From positions 744,001 through 808,000 of the forward strand of contig NW_026515497.1 of NCBI RefSeq assembly GCF_014898815.1: a DNA stretch of 64,000 nt. The letters run 5' to 3'. Source of the stretch: Panonychus citri (lineage: Eukaryota > Arthropoda > Arachnida > Trombidiformes > Tetranychidae). Made by a program: the position numbers and the translations under genes. The notes beneath the pieces were generated by a model. It searched no databases and was not told the DNA's origin. It worked only from the letters and a program-made list of their open reading frames with translations. This document shows, piece after piece, positions 22,997 to 35,800 of this stretch (positions are counted from its first letter, which is position 1; every line of letters begins with the position of its first letter).

Positions 22997-25517
22997 AACT
23001 TAATTGTGATCAATTTAAAGGATATACGATCCATTGTGTATACATTTTCATACGTTTTCCTATTTCACCGATTAACCAACATTCGCCCATATATTTAATT
23101 ATTGTTGTAATTATTTTTTAATTGTCTCAATTTTTCACTTAATTATTTGTCTACACATCTAAAAACCCAAGACTTAATATTTGTAAATCATCAGAACAAG
23201 ATAATTACGATTGTCTTGTTAATCACTTTGAAGAGCAGATAATTGTTCATCTTTACCTTTATTTTTTTTCATCATCATCATCATTCAATTAATCAAAGGT
23301 CTCTCTGATCATCATCATCATCATCCAACTATAATTATAAAAATCTACAATTAGCTGATATTGGAAATCAATCAACGCCCTGATTTAATTGAATACAAAC
23401 CGAATTATATATTTGCTCTTCATTCATCATTTTAATTATGTTCCTCTCGATGATGATTAAAATTCATCATCTCAAAAGTGTTATTTCATATAAAGTAATT
23501 AAGCAAAAATCTTAATCACAATTATGGTTTTCACTCTTATGAGAGATTTAATTTTTTTCAAACAAACTTTAATCATCGTAATTGTAAATGTTAAACAATA
23601 GAGAGAGAGAGAGAAAAAATTAACTTTCAACAATTTAGTTGGAATTTGATTAGTTTAATTAGCGATTGATTTGTCTAATCAATTGGATTACAGATTTTGT
23701 TAAATCAACAGGTGAACAATTAGATTACTATTAATCAAATATCTACAAATGTTCAATGGTTAAGGTAAATTGTTTGCAATTGTTTCTGTTTACAATGTGT
23801 ATCAGGATTTTAATGATAATTAGTTAATTATCATCGTCGTCATTAAGTTTTAGGTTCATTCACATTGATAAATGATTTGTTTTTATCTCAATCAACAATT
23901 AATGGTTGATTGTTGTCATTTGATTACCATTATTATATTAATCATAAGAAGAAGATGAAATTGAACAATTATAATTGTATTTAGGGTTTTTCACTTATTT
24001 GAATAATCAGAATTTTGTAGAAATTGATTGTTATTAATTAATCGTGTGTGTTGATTAGTCAAAATGATCCTGATATGATTTAGACAACAAGCTCTTAATT
24101 GTTGACCATTGCTCCATTTAGAGTTGATTAACTGTTGTTATCTAATCTTTTTTATCATTTATTTTGATTGTAATATGAAATTTAACAATTGTCAAGTATT
24201 GATCTTCAAATGGAAAGTTGATATTTGATACAATGATTTAGATACTAGTTAATTAAGTCTAATTAACTTCGATGAGCTCACTGATTGTGAGGGTGAAAAT
24301 TACTAGGTAAAAGAGAGAGAGAATAACTGAATTAACTAATATAAGATTGATTGAGAAGAGAAAATTTAATTGAAGAAAAAAATGAAACAGAAATCAAGTG
24401 AAAAGATTAGTTAATCCATCGACTTGGATTAAATTGATCGACTGGATTAAGGTAATTAATTGTCGATCGGTTCACCTCGAACACTATTATCGCTCATGTT
24501 ATCAAGTTAATTCTTAAATCATTCAGAAATTTTAAAGAAAAATTTAATCACCTGTTGATTTTTTCGCCTTTTTCGTGGATACACCGAAATCTCAGTGATA
24601 CTCACAATTCAATTGGCACTAATTAAGATTACCCGATAGAATGATCCATAAATTTCCACTTAATTATCGAGTTTCAAGCTCTTAATCAACTCGATTTCTT
24701 CTCATACAATTAACAATTAATTCTCAATTTAAAATACCCACCTCAATATTCAATCGAAGGTAACAACTAGTGAGATCTATGCTTTCGAAATCAAACTTGA
24801 AACAAATTTGGAAAAAAGATTTTCCCTCATTTCGACTGTTCAATCAAAATTGTCAACAATTTAATCGTCACTTTAAGGCTGATTAAGCTGTAAATTGTGT
24901 TGTTTTTCTGTTTAATCATACAATCAATTCGCGGTTAATTTTTGATTCAACCCTCAAATCTAATTGATTATTGGAACCATGAAAATGCGCAATGGATTGT
25001 GTTTCTTTTTGATTAATTGTTGAGAAAAAAAAAGTTCTATTCTATTGTAATAATATTTAGATGATCATTCTCAGTGTGTTTGACAATCATTGAGGTAACA
25101 ATTTACCTGTCTAATTGTTGTTGCTTGAAAATTTTCATTCTTTAATCAGCTGAGATTGAAAATCTATTCTTAACATGATATGTGTCTCTCTCCTGTGAAT
25201 GTCTAATCATCTTTGTGTATTTTTATCCACATAATTAGTTGATGACAACTTTTTTTTTCTTCACTTCTCTTACAATTTAACTAACATTGGCTCAAGGTTT
25301 CATTTTTTTCTCTGTCTTCTATCATCATTATCATCATCATCATCATCCCATCAACATCGTTTGATTATCCCTTGCGATTTACTTCATTTTAAACTGTGGT
25401 TCGTTGTTCAATTCAGTTGCCATTGTGATAGATTTTTTTTCCCGTTCCAACAAAAACAACAACAACAACAACAACCAATCCAACCAATAAATCAATCAAT
25501 CAGTAACCTTAATTGTT
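22997..25517. other. AT-rich spacer before neurocalcin
   Basis: No gene seen. It presumably carries the 3' UTR of the preceding gene and the promoter and leader of neurocalcin (CAACAACAAC run just before its ATG). TTAATTGTT-type words and ATC-rich microsatellites are frequent. Confidence 0.5.
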
Positions 25518-26598
25518 ATGGGTAAACACAACAGTAAACTAAAACCAGAGGAATTAAAGGACTTAAGGTCAACAACGGAATTTACCGACACCGAAATCCA
25601 AGAATGGTACAAGGGATTTCTGAAAGACTGTCCATCGGGTCATCTCTCTAAGAATGAATTTAAAAAAATCTATGGAAACTTTTTCCCTCATGGTGATGCA
25701 TCAAAATTTTCTGAACATGTTTTCCGAACCTTTGATGCCAATGGTGATGGAACCATAGATTTCAGGTAAGTTGATAGAAAAGTTCAATCGTCGATTAGTA
25801 CATCATGGAAGTGAAAAAAACGGAATTCAGATGATAAAGATTTTCCAATCGATTCTCAATCATTTGTTTTCCTTTGTTGTTGTCGTTTTATTAGCAAATT
25901 ACTTACACTTGCCTATTCTTAATGGGGAACAATTAGCTGAAATTGTCACGTTATTTACCTTCATGTGTGCTCACTTTTCTGTGTGAATTAGATGAGAGAC
26001 ATGTTTATATTTAAATCTCTGTAAATATCATCTTATTCATCATTCCAATTTAAACTCAGCAACTTGGCAACAACAACAACATTAACTAAATGGAAAAGAT
26101 TAAAAAGATTCTGAAATTTTGTCTCTTTCTCTTTCCTGTTTCAGGGAATTCCTATGTGCCTTAAGTGTTACTTCACGAGGAAAACTTGATCAGAAACTCC
26201 GATGGGCATTTAGTATGTACGATTTGGACGGTAATGGATTCATCTCTCGGCACGAAATGTTGGAAATTGTCTCGGTAATGATTGAATGAGAAAATCGTTA
26301 CGATGTTGCAATCAATTAATCGTTGCAACTTAAATTCGTAAACATATAATCATGATGATTAGATTGATAATAATTCTCTGTGTTGTTTCATTATATATTG
26401 AAGGCAATCTACAAAATGGTTGGATCTTTGATGAAAATGCCTGAGGATGAATCGACTCCCGAAAAGCGGACTGATAAAATTTTCCGTCAAATGGACAAGA
26501 ATCTTGATGGTCGATTGTCAATGGATGAGTTTATTCAAGGAGCTAAAAGTGACCCTTCGATTGTTCGTCTTCTTCAATGTGACACTCAAACATTTTAA
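25518..26598 (+). CDS. NCALD: Neurocalcin / hippocalcin-like neuronal calcium sensor
   Basis: Myristoylated EF-hand calcium sensor of neurons that modulates membrane guanylate cyclases and related targets (family knowledge). Three exons, 25518-25765, 26145-26274 and 26404-26598, give 190 residues, close to the usual 193. The start MGKHNSKL is a myristoylation signal. EIQEWYKGFLKDCPSGHL and FKKIYGNFFP are diagnostic of the hippocalcin/neurocalcin branch. EF loops DANGDGTIDFRE, DLDGNGFISRHE and DKNLDGRLSMDE have intact acidic ligands; the first EF-hand carries the usual degenerate CPSG. The C-terminus VRLLQCDTQTF lacks the short Gly-Gln extension seen in vertebrates. Very high confidence for the family; neurocalcin is favoured over hippocalcin because arthropods have a single neurocalcin. 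Confidence 0.95.
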
Positions 26599-26916
26599 TC
26601 GAATCATTTGTTCTCATGATAATTTATTCATCTGATTGTTGTCATCGTTGGAACCTCAACAGAGAATCATTTTCCCTGGAACTTAATTATATATAAATAT
26701 AACTTTTTGTTCCTTGTTTTCTAGTCCATTTCGTAAAGGAAAAAAAATCCTCAATCATCATCAAGAATTAATGAAAATTCTGAACATAATGAAATCTCAC
26801 ATCATCACCATGACATTTACAATGAATCTCTGTCTCTCTTTCTCTCTCCGTTCAATGTAATTGTTTTGTTTTTCAGGTAAAAGGAAAACAAATTAATCAT
26901 GTTAATTGTTAATAAC

Positions 26917-26922
26917 AATAAA
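26917..26922 (+). terminator. Candidate polyadenylation signal AATAAA
   Basis: An AATAAA hexamer lies about 320 bases past the neurocalcin stop; chance occurrence is common in this composition. Confidence 0.35.
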
Positions 26923-26999
26923 AGATTCATTTTCATACAAGAAAATTAAAACCACTCATATGAGATAAATTTTACAGGACATTTCACCAAGTTTCCAAA

Positions 27000-27170
27000 G
27001 ATTCGGTTAAATTTTCTTTCAATCCGAATTACTGTCAGGATCAACGCTCTTCGGAATCATCGAAACAGAGATTTTTCAGTTCCTCTTCCGGTTGTTTTAC
27101 TCACCGATACAGATAAGTAGTACACTAATCGACAATAGCAACGATTAATAATAATTCCATTGGTCCATTC
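27000..27170 (+). pseudogene. Deletion-type fragment of the adjacent M28 peptidase gene
   Basis: Two pieces of the downstream M28 gene are fused. Bases near 27000-27050 match the gene around 28090-28135 (GATTCGGTTAAATTTTC block). Bases from about 27052 match 29057-29165, including the exon 3 donor region and part of the intron after it (CTCACCGATACAG, then TAAGTAG). About 930 bases of parent, including most of the catalytic domain, are absent. Because intron sequence is kept, this is a DNA-level duplicate and not a retrocopy. It has no usable reading frame and lacks the metal-binding residues. Confidence 0.85.
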
Positions 27171-27797
27171 CATTCTGACCATCAAATGACCTTGATATTA
27201 AAATATGACAATTGAGTATCGTTCAAACTTCCATAACTCGAGTCTGGGGTCTGAACACTCAAAAACAGAAAAGTTATTTAAGAAAAACTTGTTGGAAATT
27301 TAGTGAAATGCCCTGAATTTGACCGATTTTCTTTGTTTGTTTGGTTAATCATCTTGACCTTGAACCAGTTTAAAGATCAATTTAAACTCTTATGACCCAA
27401 GATGACCACGAGTTGGCCTAATATTAATCAGCGCTTCCTGTTCATTGGCCTCATCATGGGTTCATGAACTTGAGAGATAAATTTGTTTTCTTTTTCTATT
27501 CTTTTCCTCCATCATCTTAATCATCCAACTGACCAGACCGGGTTTTCTTGGTGTTTTCAATTAGGTAATCAGATCATCTTGATTATCATCATGTTCAGGC
27601 CACTCTCATGATAATACTGTTCATGTCTTCAAGTGTTATTGTTATTGATTGATGATCATGATCATGATGACGATGATTTTTTCCTTCTACCTGATTTCAA
27701 CTTTGATTGTTCCTTATTTAGTTAATCTTGATTAACATTTTAATCGGGTTAATTTCATTTCCAATGTCTTCTTGATTCTTTGATAGTGATCAATTCA
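27171..27797. other. Spacer upstream of the M28 peptidase
   Basis: Holds the presumed promoter of the peptidase gene. I see no coding sequence or clear repeat apart from the ATGATC-rich stretch near 27650-27680. Confidence 0.5.
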
Positions 27798-29323
27798 ATG
27801 TCATTACTTGTTTATCTGATTCTATCATCACAATTAACTTTAACCTTCCAACTGTTGATTGTTAACAGGTCGACTATTATTGATTCCGATGAAGATGATC
27901 AAGGTAAGTTGATTAGTTCATTGATTCTTTATTGTTTTCTTACCTTAATTGTGGTGGTTTTTTGTTGATTGTTTAGATAATTTGTTTACTTCTTTTGAAC
28001 AATTTCCTGGTATTCGAGCCGCTGAACATCATGTGGACAAAATTCTCGAAAATTTGAATGGTGTTCACATAGAATCGAAAATAATTACCAACGATTCGGT
28101 TAAATTTTCTTTCAATCCGAATTACTATCAAGATGATTCAACTCTTTTTCCCGTTCATTATCAACAATTTAATACTAATCAAGGATCAAATATCAACAAT
28201 TTACGACGATTATTGTCGGAAAATTTTTCTAAACAAAGAAACCACGAAGCAGATCCAATGTACAAAGACGAGGTTAGAGCGACAATTTTAGGACGATTGG
28301 CCTATTATACTCCAGAATCGTTTGTCCAACATTTTGAAGCATCGGTCAGTTTGGGTCGGACTGTTAAAGGTGCAAATATTGTCGGTATCTTACCAGGAAT
28401 TCATCGTAACTCAAAATCTGATTCAATTGTACTGATCGGTGCTCATTATGACACGACAAAACACTCACCCGGTGTAAATGATAACGGTTCAGGAGTGGCC
28501 GCACTACTTGAAATGGTTCGTCTTTTGTCACCTCGATCTGGTGAGTTAAATCATACCATCATGTTTGTCGCATTTGACCTTGAGGAAAACGGGATCCTTG
28601 GCAGTCTAGCGTTCGTTAATCAATATTTAATCCCAAAAGAGTTGAAGCCTAAGAAAACGAGCTTCACCGGAGCGTTTATTATGGACATGATTTTGAACTT
28701 TGATCCAGCTAAACGATCACAAACATTACCAAACGACATGACTCGAGTAAGCACCAAACATGATTGATGGAATAACAATTAATTTGGACAATATAATCAA
28801 ATCATTTCCATTTCAGGCTGTACCTAAAGTAGGTACGTTCTTACGTGGTAATCGATATGCCGGTGATTTCATCGCTCTGGTCACTCGACGGGATCTCGAT
28901 GATGGCCTTTTAGAACCTTTTAAAAAGGCTTGGTACACGATGCCCGCTCAGAATAAGTATAAACTTCTCGTCATTGACCCTCCGATTCCTCAGTATCCAC
29001 ATTTTATTTCCGCTTATCGTTTCCGGAACTTTATGAGATCAGATCATGCCGCTTTTTGGAATCATCGAAACAGAGATTTTTCAGTTTCTCTTCCGGCTGT
29101 TTTACTCACCGATACAGGTAAGTAGTGCACTAATCGACAACGATTAATAATAATTCCATTCTAACCTGAATGTTGATCGATTTTAGGTCCATTTCGAGGA
29201 GTCCAACGAGCCTGTTACCATGAATTCTGTGATGATAAGAACCAAATTACAAACGAAAATCTTGATTTTCTAAAGCGGATTGTCGATACTCTCATTTCAA
29301 CAGTTCTCAATTTAGCCAATTAA
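27798..29323 (+). CDS. Secreted M28-family zinc peptidase
   Basis: Four exons, 27798-27903, 27977-28746, 28817-29117 and 29187-29323, give 437 residues in one frame. The N-terminus MSLLVYLILSSQLTLTF is a likely signal peptide. The M28 co-catalytic zinc site is complete: His192 and Asp194 in GAHYDT, Asp204 in GVNDNGSG, the Glu pair 238-239 in AFDLEENG, Asp272 in FIMDM, and His369 in SDHAAFW. This pattern is typical of M28 aminopeptidases. I considered glutaminyl cyclase, but the AHYDT/NDNGSG context fits hydrolases better. Substrate is unknown. The stop lies only 60 bases from that of the convergent gene on the other strand. A partial copy lies upstream at 27.0 kb. Confidence 0.85.
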
Positions 29324-29345
29324 TTTGTAATAGAGATAATAAGAC

Positions 29346-29351
29346 AATAAA
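29346..29351 (+). terminator. Candidate polyadenylation signal of the M28 peptidase gene
   Basis: AATAAA lies 23 bases after the peptidase stop codon, in the 60-base gap between two convergent genes. Its position makes it a better candidate than most such hexamers here. Confidence 0.5.
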
Positions 29352-29383
29352 ATATGCAAATGTAAAATAATAAAATGAAGAAA

Positions 29384-29836
29384 TTATTTAGTTGGAATTG
29401 GACATTTTCGGTACATGAGGTGAGCGAACAGGTAGCAAAGGAGAACATAAAAGAAGAGAGAAATCTCCTCAATCAATGATCTCCATTGATGGTAAACTGA
29501 GACAAAGTAAATGACTGAGATGAAAATGTTATAAGTTAAGATGATGTAACATTGCTCTTTGACCGCACCGAAAAGGGCAACAAACGACAAGACGATGCCA
29601 AAGAAAACACCCAATATAAGTAGAGCAGTTTCTGGGGACCAAATGATCACATTAGGAGCAAATAGACAATACAATTGACCCGCTAAAGCGACAGCATTGA
29701 TTGTGATAAAAAGCCATTTAACCAACAGGAATAACCACCTGAACGAAGTTGTCTCTTGACCAAGAAATATTGACGCATTGGTGACAATATTGACACTTTT
29801 AACGGGTTTACCTGTTGGTCCATCCATAGTAACCAT
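29384..29836 (-). CDS. Small four-helix membrane protein (tetraspanin-like pattern)
   Basis: 150 residues from the ATG at 29836. That ATG follows an AATTAG acceptor and a long (CT)n pyrimidine tract, so a non-coding first exon is likely; a matching GTGAGT donor lies at 30019-30014. Predicted membrane segments are at about residues 34-59, 70-92, 95-115 and 124-142. The VALFGAVKEQCYIILTYNIF stretch resembles the end of helix 2 and start of helix 3 of tetraspanins. There is no large extracellular loop with a CCG motif, and the protein is much too short, so it is not a standard tetraspanin. It could be a MARVEL-like or lineage-specific family. It faces the 30.5 kb gene head-to-head. Confidence 0.7.
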   Translation of the reverse strand: MVTMDGPTGKPVKSVNIVTNASIFLGQETTSFRWLFLLVKWLFITINAVALAGQLYCLFAPNVIIWSPETALLILGVFFGIVLSFVALFGAVKEQCYIILTYNIFISVIYFVSVYHQWRSLIEEISLFFYVLLCYLFAHLMYRKCPIPTK

Positions 29837-29841
29837 ACTAA

Positions 29842-29876
<35 letters not shown>

Positions 29877-30464
29877 AAAAAATCAAAATTCTCAAAGTAA
29901 ATACAATTGAAAAAAATATGGAACAAGAGTCAATCTGATCTATAAATAGATCCAGAGAAACCAGAAAAATGAGCAATCAACAATCAACATAGAGAATTGT
30001 AATCAGCTAATTAACTCACCTTCTGGTTGATTAATATTATGTTGGTCATTAACAATTAGAATATTTAAATTGCAGCAATTAACAAATGAATTGTCGCCAT
30101 TAACCAGCGATAAACAATCTCGAGCTTTTTGTCAACAAACTGAACTGTTCATACGAAAGGTCAACAAATGGGTTAGCGGTTTTTACGAAATCATAATTAA
30201 AATTCACAATTCGAACAGAAATTAACGTAACAATTAACTTGGAGAAAATTTTCGCAATTAATTAGATTAATTGTGAGAATTGGAATTGTTTTTGTTTTGA
30301 AACAATTTGTTTTCTTTTCTCTGTGTAACCATCGCGACCAAATTAGTGACTCTTACAATTTATTTTTCTGATCCTTTCGATTGTGATTACAATTGGAAAT
30401 TTAAATTTACCTTTTAATTGTTGAAATTTTTTCTTAATTGTTTCCATATTATTCAGCTTAGAGA

Positions 30465-30815
30465 ATGAATTTAATTCATGGTGTCATTCATTTCTTTACT
30501 AAACGCTATGTGAATACTTATTTAATTGTTAGTTTAATCATCTTCCTTTGGAAGGCAATTAGGCTTCCATATGATTCACTAATCTTTTGGTTGGAGATTT
30601 GTCTCTTAATCTTAATCACCTTAATCCATCACTTATCCTTCATCTTATCTTACATTGATCAACCTTATATATCGGCAGGGATATTAACTCCAACCATTTT
30701 AGCAACAATTTACTTCATGATTTGGCAACAATACATTTTAAGGATTGAAGTTTTAACCAATGGTTTCCTATTGGGCTTTCAAAGTTTCTTCATATTAACT
30801 TGTTTCATTAAGTAA
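30465..30815 (+). CDS. TMEM216/TMEM80-like transmembrane protein
   Basis: A single-exon ORF of 116 residues with four predicted membrane segments (about 17-32, 38-60, 70-88 and 94-114). The third and fourth segments read QQYILRIEVLTNGFLLGFQ. This matches the YVLRLE-x2-NG pattern of the TMEM216/TMEM80 family, and FLWKAIRLPYDSLIFWLEICLL matches the second landmark. TMEM216 acts in the ciliary transition zone, where it helps gate membrane proteins; TMEM80 is related. I cannot tell the two apart. Length is slightly under the usual 140 or so, mainly at the N-terminus. Confidence 0.65.
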   Translation: MNLIHGVIHFFTKRYVNTYLIVSLIIFLWKAIRLPYDSLIFWLEICLLILITLIHHLSFILSYIDQPYISAGILTPTILATIYFMIWQQYILRIEVLTNGFLLGFQSFFILTCFIK

Positions 30816-31664
30816 ATTGTCTGGTTAATCATGACAACAATCAACTAATCACCATCACCATCATCATCATAATTATTTTATTCATGAAAAACAAACTACA
30901 ATTTACTTGAAATTTGGTTAACTCAAACCTCTTGCAATCAAATCATTTAGGATTTCGTGATTACCAGACTCTTTGATTATTATCACAATCAATTGATTGT
31001 CAATTTGAGTTGATTATCATCTTGATTTGCAATAAAACTAAATCAGCAATAATTGAAGTTGGGAAAAGTTATCATTTACCTGTGTTGATTTGGGAAATTA
31101 ACAATTAACGGTTAATTATCATTACACAGCAAAAAGGATTCAAGGAAAAGTTTAAGTGATTTCATCTGATTTATTTTCTGCTGTAATCTTTTCATCATTT
31201 AATTGTATTAAAACTGAAAACTTTGGTAATCAAATAAACAATTAATACTAAATTGGACTAATCATTGAATCAGTTAATCATTCACTCTTCCTGTGGATGT
31301 CCAATTGATGATTATTAATATTTACTTTTGCTTTTTCCTCAAGTGAGTGTTTCAAATGGTAAACAAATGATTATCTTTCTTTTGGTTAATTCCATTGATT
31401 AAGTTGATTTAGTCTGAAAATTTAATCAAAGAAATCAAATTATTAGTTATTAATTATCTTAATTGTTTCACTTTCACGTTTCAAACATCGAGACCCAAAA
31501 ACAAAGTCCAATGATTACGTGACTATCGTCGTGTTGATTCATTTGTATAACTTTAATTGTGTCAAATTATTAGTTTATTGATCAGCTGAACAATTACCTA
31601 ATCTCATTTATTCATTTCTTATTTGGATTAATTAATTTGCACTAATTAATTGGATTTTAGTTCT
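30816..31664. other. Spacer with a short relic of the duplicated block
   Basis: AT-rich and without genes. Near 30897-30985, a stretch around CTTGCAATCAAATCATTT, followed by an AGACT..TTTGATTATTAT region, resembles 40070-40145 just after the right-hand orphan copy. It may be a further remnant of the same duplication. Confidence 0.45.
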
Positions 31665-31796
31665 CTACTTTGTCGACGATTAAACCCAATTGTCTAAGGA
31701 ATTGGATTCATGTTGGTTTATGATCTATATTTAAGGTCACTTTAGTTGTCGATCAATGAATGGAGAGAGAGAAAGAATTATCTTTGTTACCTATAG

Positions 31797-31930
31797 GGAA
31801 AAGGTCATTCTGGTTGACCACAAGCTCTAATATTGTTGAAGAGGTTGATGGAGATTTGGACACTGTTTCCAAAACGGGAAGAGCGGATGTAGATGGCTCA
31901 TCATCTTCTGAGATCTTTGTTTACTTATTA
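31797..31930 (-). pseudogene. Relic of RIOX1 exon 2
   Basis: Aligns in the same orientation with 39000-39135, the part of RIOX1 exon 2 that codes the acidic/Ser-rich N-terminal linker. Matching words include GTTGAAGAGGTTGA and CGGATGTAGATGG, with the GTTGACCA block just before. The remaining RIOX1 exons are missing: the sequence jumps from the RIOX1 downstream flank straight to this point. It has no coding capacity. Confidence 0.75.
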
Positions 31931-32026
31931 CAATTTTGGTACAAAATTTTTTAATATTTGAACCGATTCTTATTATCAACAGTCGAGTTTTTGATTTTGT
32001 TTGTAAGTTTTCAATTCCAACTAAAC

Positions 32027-32404
32027 ATGGTTAGAATTAGTTTTGGAATACGAGATTACAAAAAGTACCCTCGAGCGTTTGAAAATGCTCTATTTGAATG
32101 GGTTGGTGACCATTATCAAAAGAATACTTTGAATAAGGTTCCAGTGTTGAATGAGGCCCAACAAAGCATTTTGTGCTGTCTATTCATTAGACCAAATAAT
32201 ATTCGATTGAATTGGAAAGTCACGCGAAACTGTGTTGTCCAAGATCTTGAATCCAGTAGCCAAGATTACTTATGGACGGTGGAAGAGGTAAAATCTCATT
32301 ATCTCATCTTAACTTCGGGTATTGAAACGTTCGATGGACTGAAAGGTGATGAAAATCTTGCGAGATGGCTGGAAAATAGAGATCGGGATTTCGCCGAACA
32401 GTGA
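32027..32404 (+). CDS. Orphan protein, intact left copy
   Basis: 125 residues from the ATG at 32027. No family recognised. The sequence looks like ordinary globular protein and not low complexity: RISFGIRDYKKYPRAFENAL, FEWVGDHYQKN, RLNWKVTRNCVVQDLES, SSQDYLWTVEEVKSHYLILT, then an acidic tail DENLARWLENRDRDFAEQ. No signal peptide or membrane segment. A second copy at 39607-39984 has the same length with a premature stop at codon 16. All eleven codons that differ between copies are amino-acid-changing, and roughly the last 120 bases are identical. The gene lies between RIOX1- and VPS50-derived sequence in both units, so it belongs to the ancestral block. Expression is uncertain. Confidence 0.55.
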   Translation: MVRISFGIRDYKKYPRAFENALFEWVGDHYQKNTLNKVPVLNEAQQSILCCLFIRPNNIRLNWKVTRNCVVQDLESSSQDYLWTVEEVKSHYLILTSGIETFDGLKGDENLARWLENRDRDFAEQ

Positions 32405-32724
32405 CCTTTGACAGTGCCCAGTAACCTTGGAACTGAGTCAACACCTGAACCAACATCGCAAATCTCTTGGAATCAAATCAATTTTGTAATCATCAGACTC
32501 TTCGATTATTATAATTGAAACACGAACAATTGATTAAAATCATATTCAGTTAAATGGTAACAAGAAAATTTGTTTAATTGTTTTGATTGTGAATATAAAT
32601 TAAATTAACATTTGCACATTCGAAAGTTAAATGAATCGGTGAGAATCATGAATGAACTATTTAGAGTAAGAAAAGAAAGTAAGATACAAAGAGAGAAAGA
32701 GAGAAAGAGAGAAAGGAAGATAAA

Positions 32725-32727
<3 letters not shown>

Positions 32728-32758
<31 letters not shown>
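32728..32758. repeat. (AG)n microsatellite
   Basis: An uninterrupted AG dinucleotide run lies just after the VPS50 stop codon, preceded by imperfect GAGAAA repeats. Confidence 0.9.
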
Positions 32759-32760
<2 letters not shown>

Positions 32761-32801
32761 ACAATTATAATTTCTGTAATTATGTTTGTTGATAATTAAA
32801 T

Positions 32802-35800
32802 TTAGTGTCTTGTCTCGTTATTTGTTGAATTTGGACAATTTTGATTATCAAATTTGTTTTCAATGATGGCTAGAAGACGAGTCTTAACTCTCTTCTCAGA
32901 GGCAATACAATTAACTAATGAAACTAATTGTCGTTGGGTATATTCATTACGAGACATTAACCATTGCTCGAGGGCATCGTCCATCAGGTAATAAGCTTTT
33001 ATATATTCTTCAACCAATTCTCTTTCCGGTATTGGTTTGATTGCGGTCATTTTTTCAGCTTTGGTTAAAAATTCTTGGTAATCTAATTGCATAAGAGCTC
33101 GACCAGCGGGTGTACATTTTTTGGCCATTGAATATCCTTCGACAAAGGTTCGATTGGCCAATTTCAGAACTGATGACCATAACATATCTTTAGCTTCTTG
33201 GGGAATTTTAGCTTCAAGTGAGGAGCAAATTTTTTCCAATCGAGAGGAAAACAATTGAATCTCCTTCAATAAACAATCAACGTAACTATTATGCATGGTC
33301 GGTATTTCCGTTAAATCCCAACGGACATTTTCAACTGTTGATAAAATTGACTCGATATTAATTGATCTAATTGCAACCAACATATAACAAGGATAACGTA
33401 AGTCCTGAGCAACTGATACAGCCTGTTGATGGGGGAAAACAAGACAATTTGTTAAAACTTATTCACTAAATTATTTGGGATCGACCAACAATCAATCGAT
33501 AATGAGTAATTAATTGTTACCTGTGAATAGTATTTGTCAAGAATTGAATGTTTACCAGATGGAATAAGATCTCGGAAAAATTGTTGTAAAGTATTTAATT
33601 GTGAAGCAAGAAACATCCTAAAAGGGAATAGAAAGAGAAAAAAAAATTAGTTAATTGTTTGTGAAATTTTCTTTTCGCTGATTCTTACACTGATTCAATT
33701 CCGACAATTCTCTCGGCTAAACCATGCAGATTTTCAGGACATAAATTACGATCCATAAGGCCCATTGATTGAATTGTCGATGGATGTTGATCAAGATCAT
33801 TTGTCTCATTGATCAGATCGGTTTTCATTGAAGACTCAATTCGTGCAAGGCAGGATTTAAAACGCAAGGAAAGACAATTGTTACGAACTTCGCTAATTTC
33901 CTTGGCGAAAAAGGTGTAAACTGTATAAAAATAGTAATCAAATAAATGGAATATGGATAATAAAATATCAAATGCAATTTGCCGGAGGAGAAACATGATC
34001 TGCATATATTTTCCGATGAGACGAACAACATAAAGACTTGTATTGGTCACCAAAGGTCCTTCATTGTAACAATTGTTGACTCTTTTATCATTATCACCAC
34101 AATTTGTTGTCGTTGTTGTTTTATTTGAATCTAATGTCATCTCATCATCAAGTTCATCTTCCGATGTATCATCACCACCTCCTCCCTTATTGGTTGTCCT
34201 TTCCAATTCTCTGATGATACTATCACTTGCATCTTCATTTTCCAAGCAAATATTATCAAAAGGATTTTCAATTGCACCGGAAGAATCGTTCAAAAGTGAA
34301 TCACGGAAAAAGTTACACTTCTCAGGTGACCCTTGACCTGGTGGTCCACTTGTTTCACTAGCAGCTAATGAAAGGTTACCCAATGAATAGGTACGTAAAG
34401 GTTTAAGAAATTTAAACTCTTGAAGGTCAAAACATTGGAAACCATTTTTAACTGGACACACGGTCCATGATTCATTTTCCAGGTACATTCGTAATTCATC
34501 CAGTCGAGTTTTGTGATAATGATTGAAATAATTAACTGTCTTAGCGTGAAGGGTTTCTTCAAATTCGGTTGAATTGTTGTCACAAAATTCTGATCCAATG
34601 TCCATCATTCGTCGGGAAATTCTCAATATTGTCATAAGCTCTTCAAATGAACAGGTTGACATGTCATGACTTTGAACTAAAAGTCGTAACTTTTGTTGTG
34701 CTTCTTGCCAAATTCGTCCCAATCCATGTTCGAGTTTTTGTAAAATGAATCGACGATTAAAATCCGCTTCCACTTGATCTTCTTCCTCTTCAATTTCACC
34801 AATTGTTTCATCAGCTGAATTACCATTAACAGCCTCAGGTCCACCACCATCACAACCAGTATCATCTTCAATGTCACTTGTATCACCTTTATCTGAATTA
34901 ATTATTGAATTTGTTGTAATTGTTGCTGCAGCAATTGAACGTTCTTCACCTTCATCACCATAACCACTGATTCCACCTTCATTTCCCGTATCCAATGGTT
35001 GACATTTACTATTTTGTTCACTTTCATGAGGTAAATGATCCTCATTATTGTTGATGTTATTCAGATTAATTGTATTTGCGTTATTTGAATCAATTTCACA
35101 TTGATGGAAATATAAAATGCGTTTATAGTTGAGTAAAATGTTAAATAAAGATTTGCTGAGATCTATCAAACAGGGTATAAAACACTCGTTGGTTACATAT
35201 TTACACAATTCTTTATACTCTTTTTTACGAAAATTATCAATCTTTTTAACCTCAACTGAACATAATTCAACATAACCATGAACCACACCAAAGGCTTTAT
35301 CACTAATTGCGGTTGCAAAATGCATACACAGTGAATCCATTGAGGTTTGGGTTTTACCCAACAACGAGAAAGCCTTTTGAAGTCCTTTATATGTATCGAT
35401 GTTGAAATTATGGCACATTTTGGAAAGGCTTGAATCTATGTGCTCTTCAATCATTTCCAGCATCTCGGTTAACTTTGAACTTAACTCGGAAACACAACGA
35501 TAATGTTTCAAAGTGTTAACAACCTTTTGACATTCGATACAAAGTTGAATAGCTCCACAATAGTCACCATCTTCTTCAACCATCTCTTTCAATCTAACAT
35601 TGGTCTGTTGAAGAGTTTTAATTGTTGATAAAGATTTGAGAACATCTCTTAAACCTTCCCGTCGCCGGTAAGAAGCAACAATACCTAAACTGGCACAGGT
35701 AAAATTACTTCTTCCCTTATCGGCACCTTTACGAGCTGTTCGACAAATTTCAATGGCCTCACTTAATTTATTCTGAATGTCCATTACACGTTTCATCTCT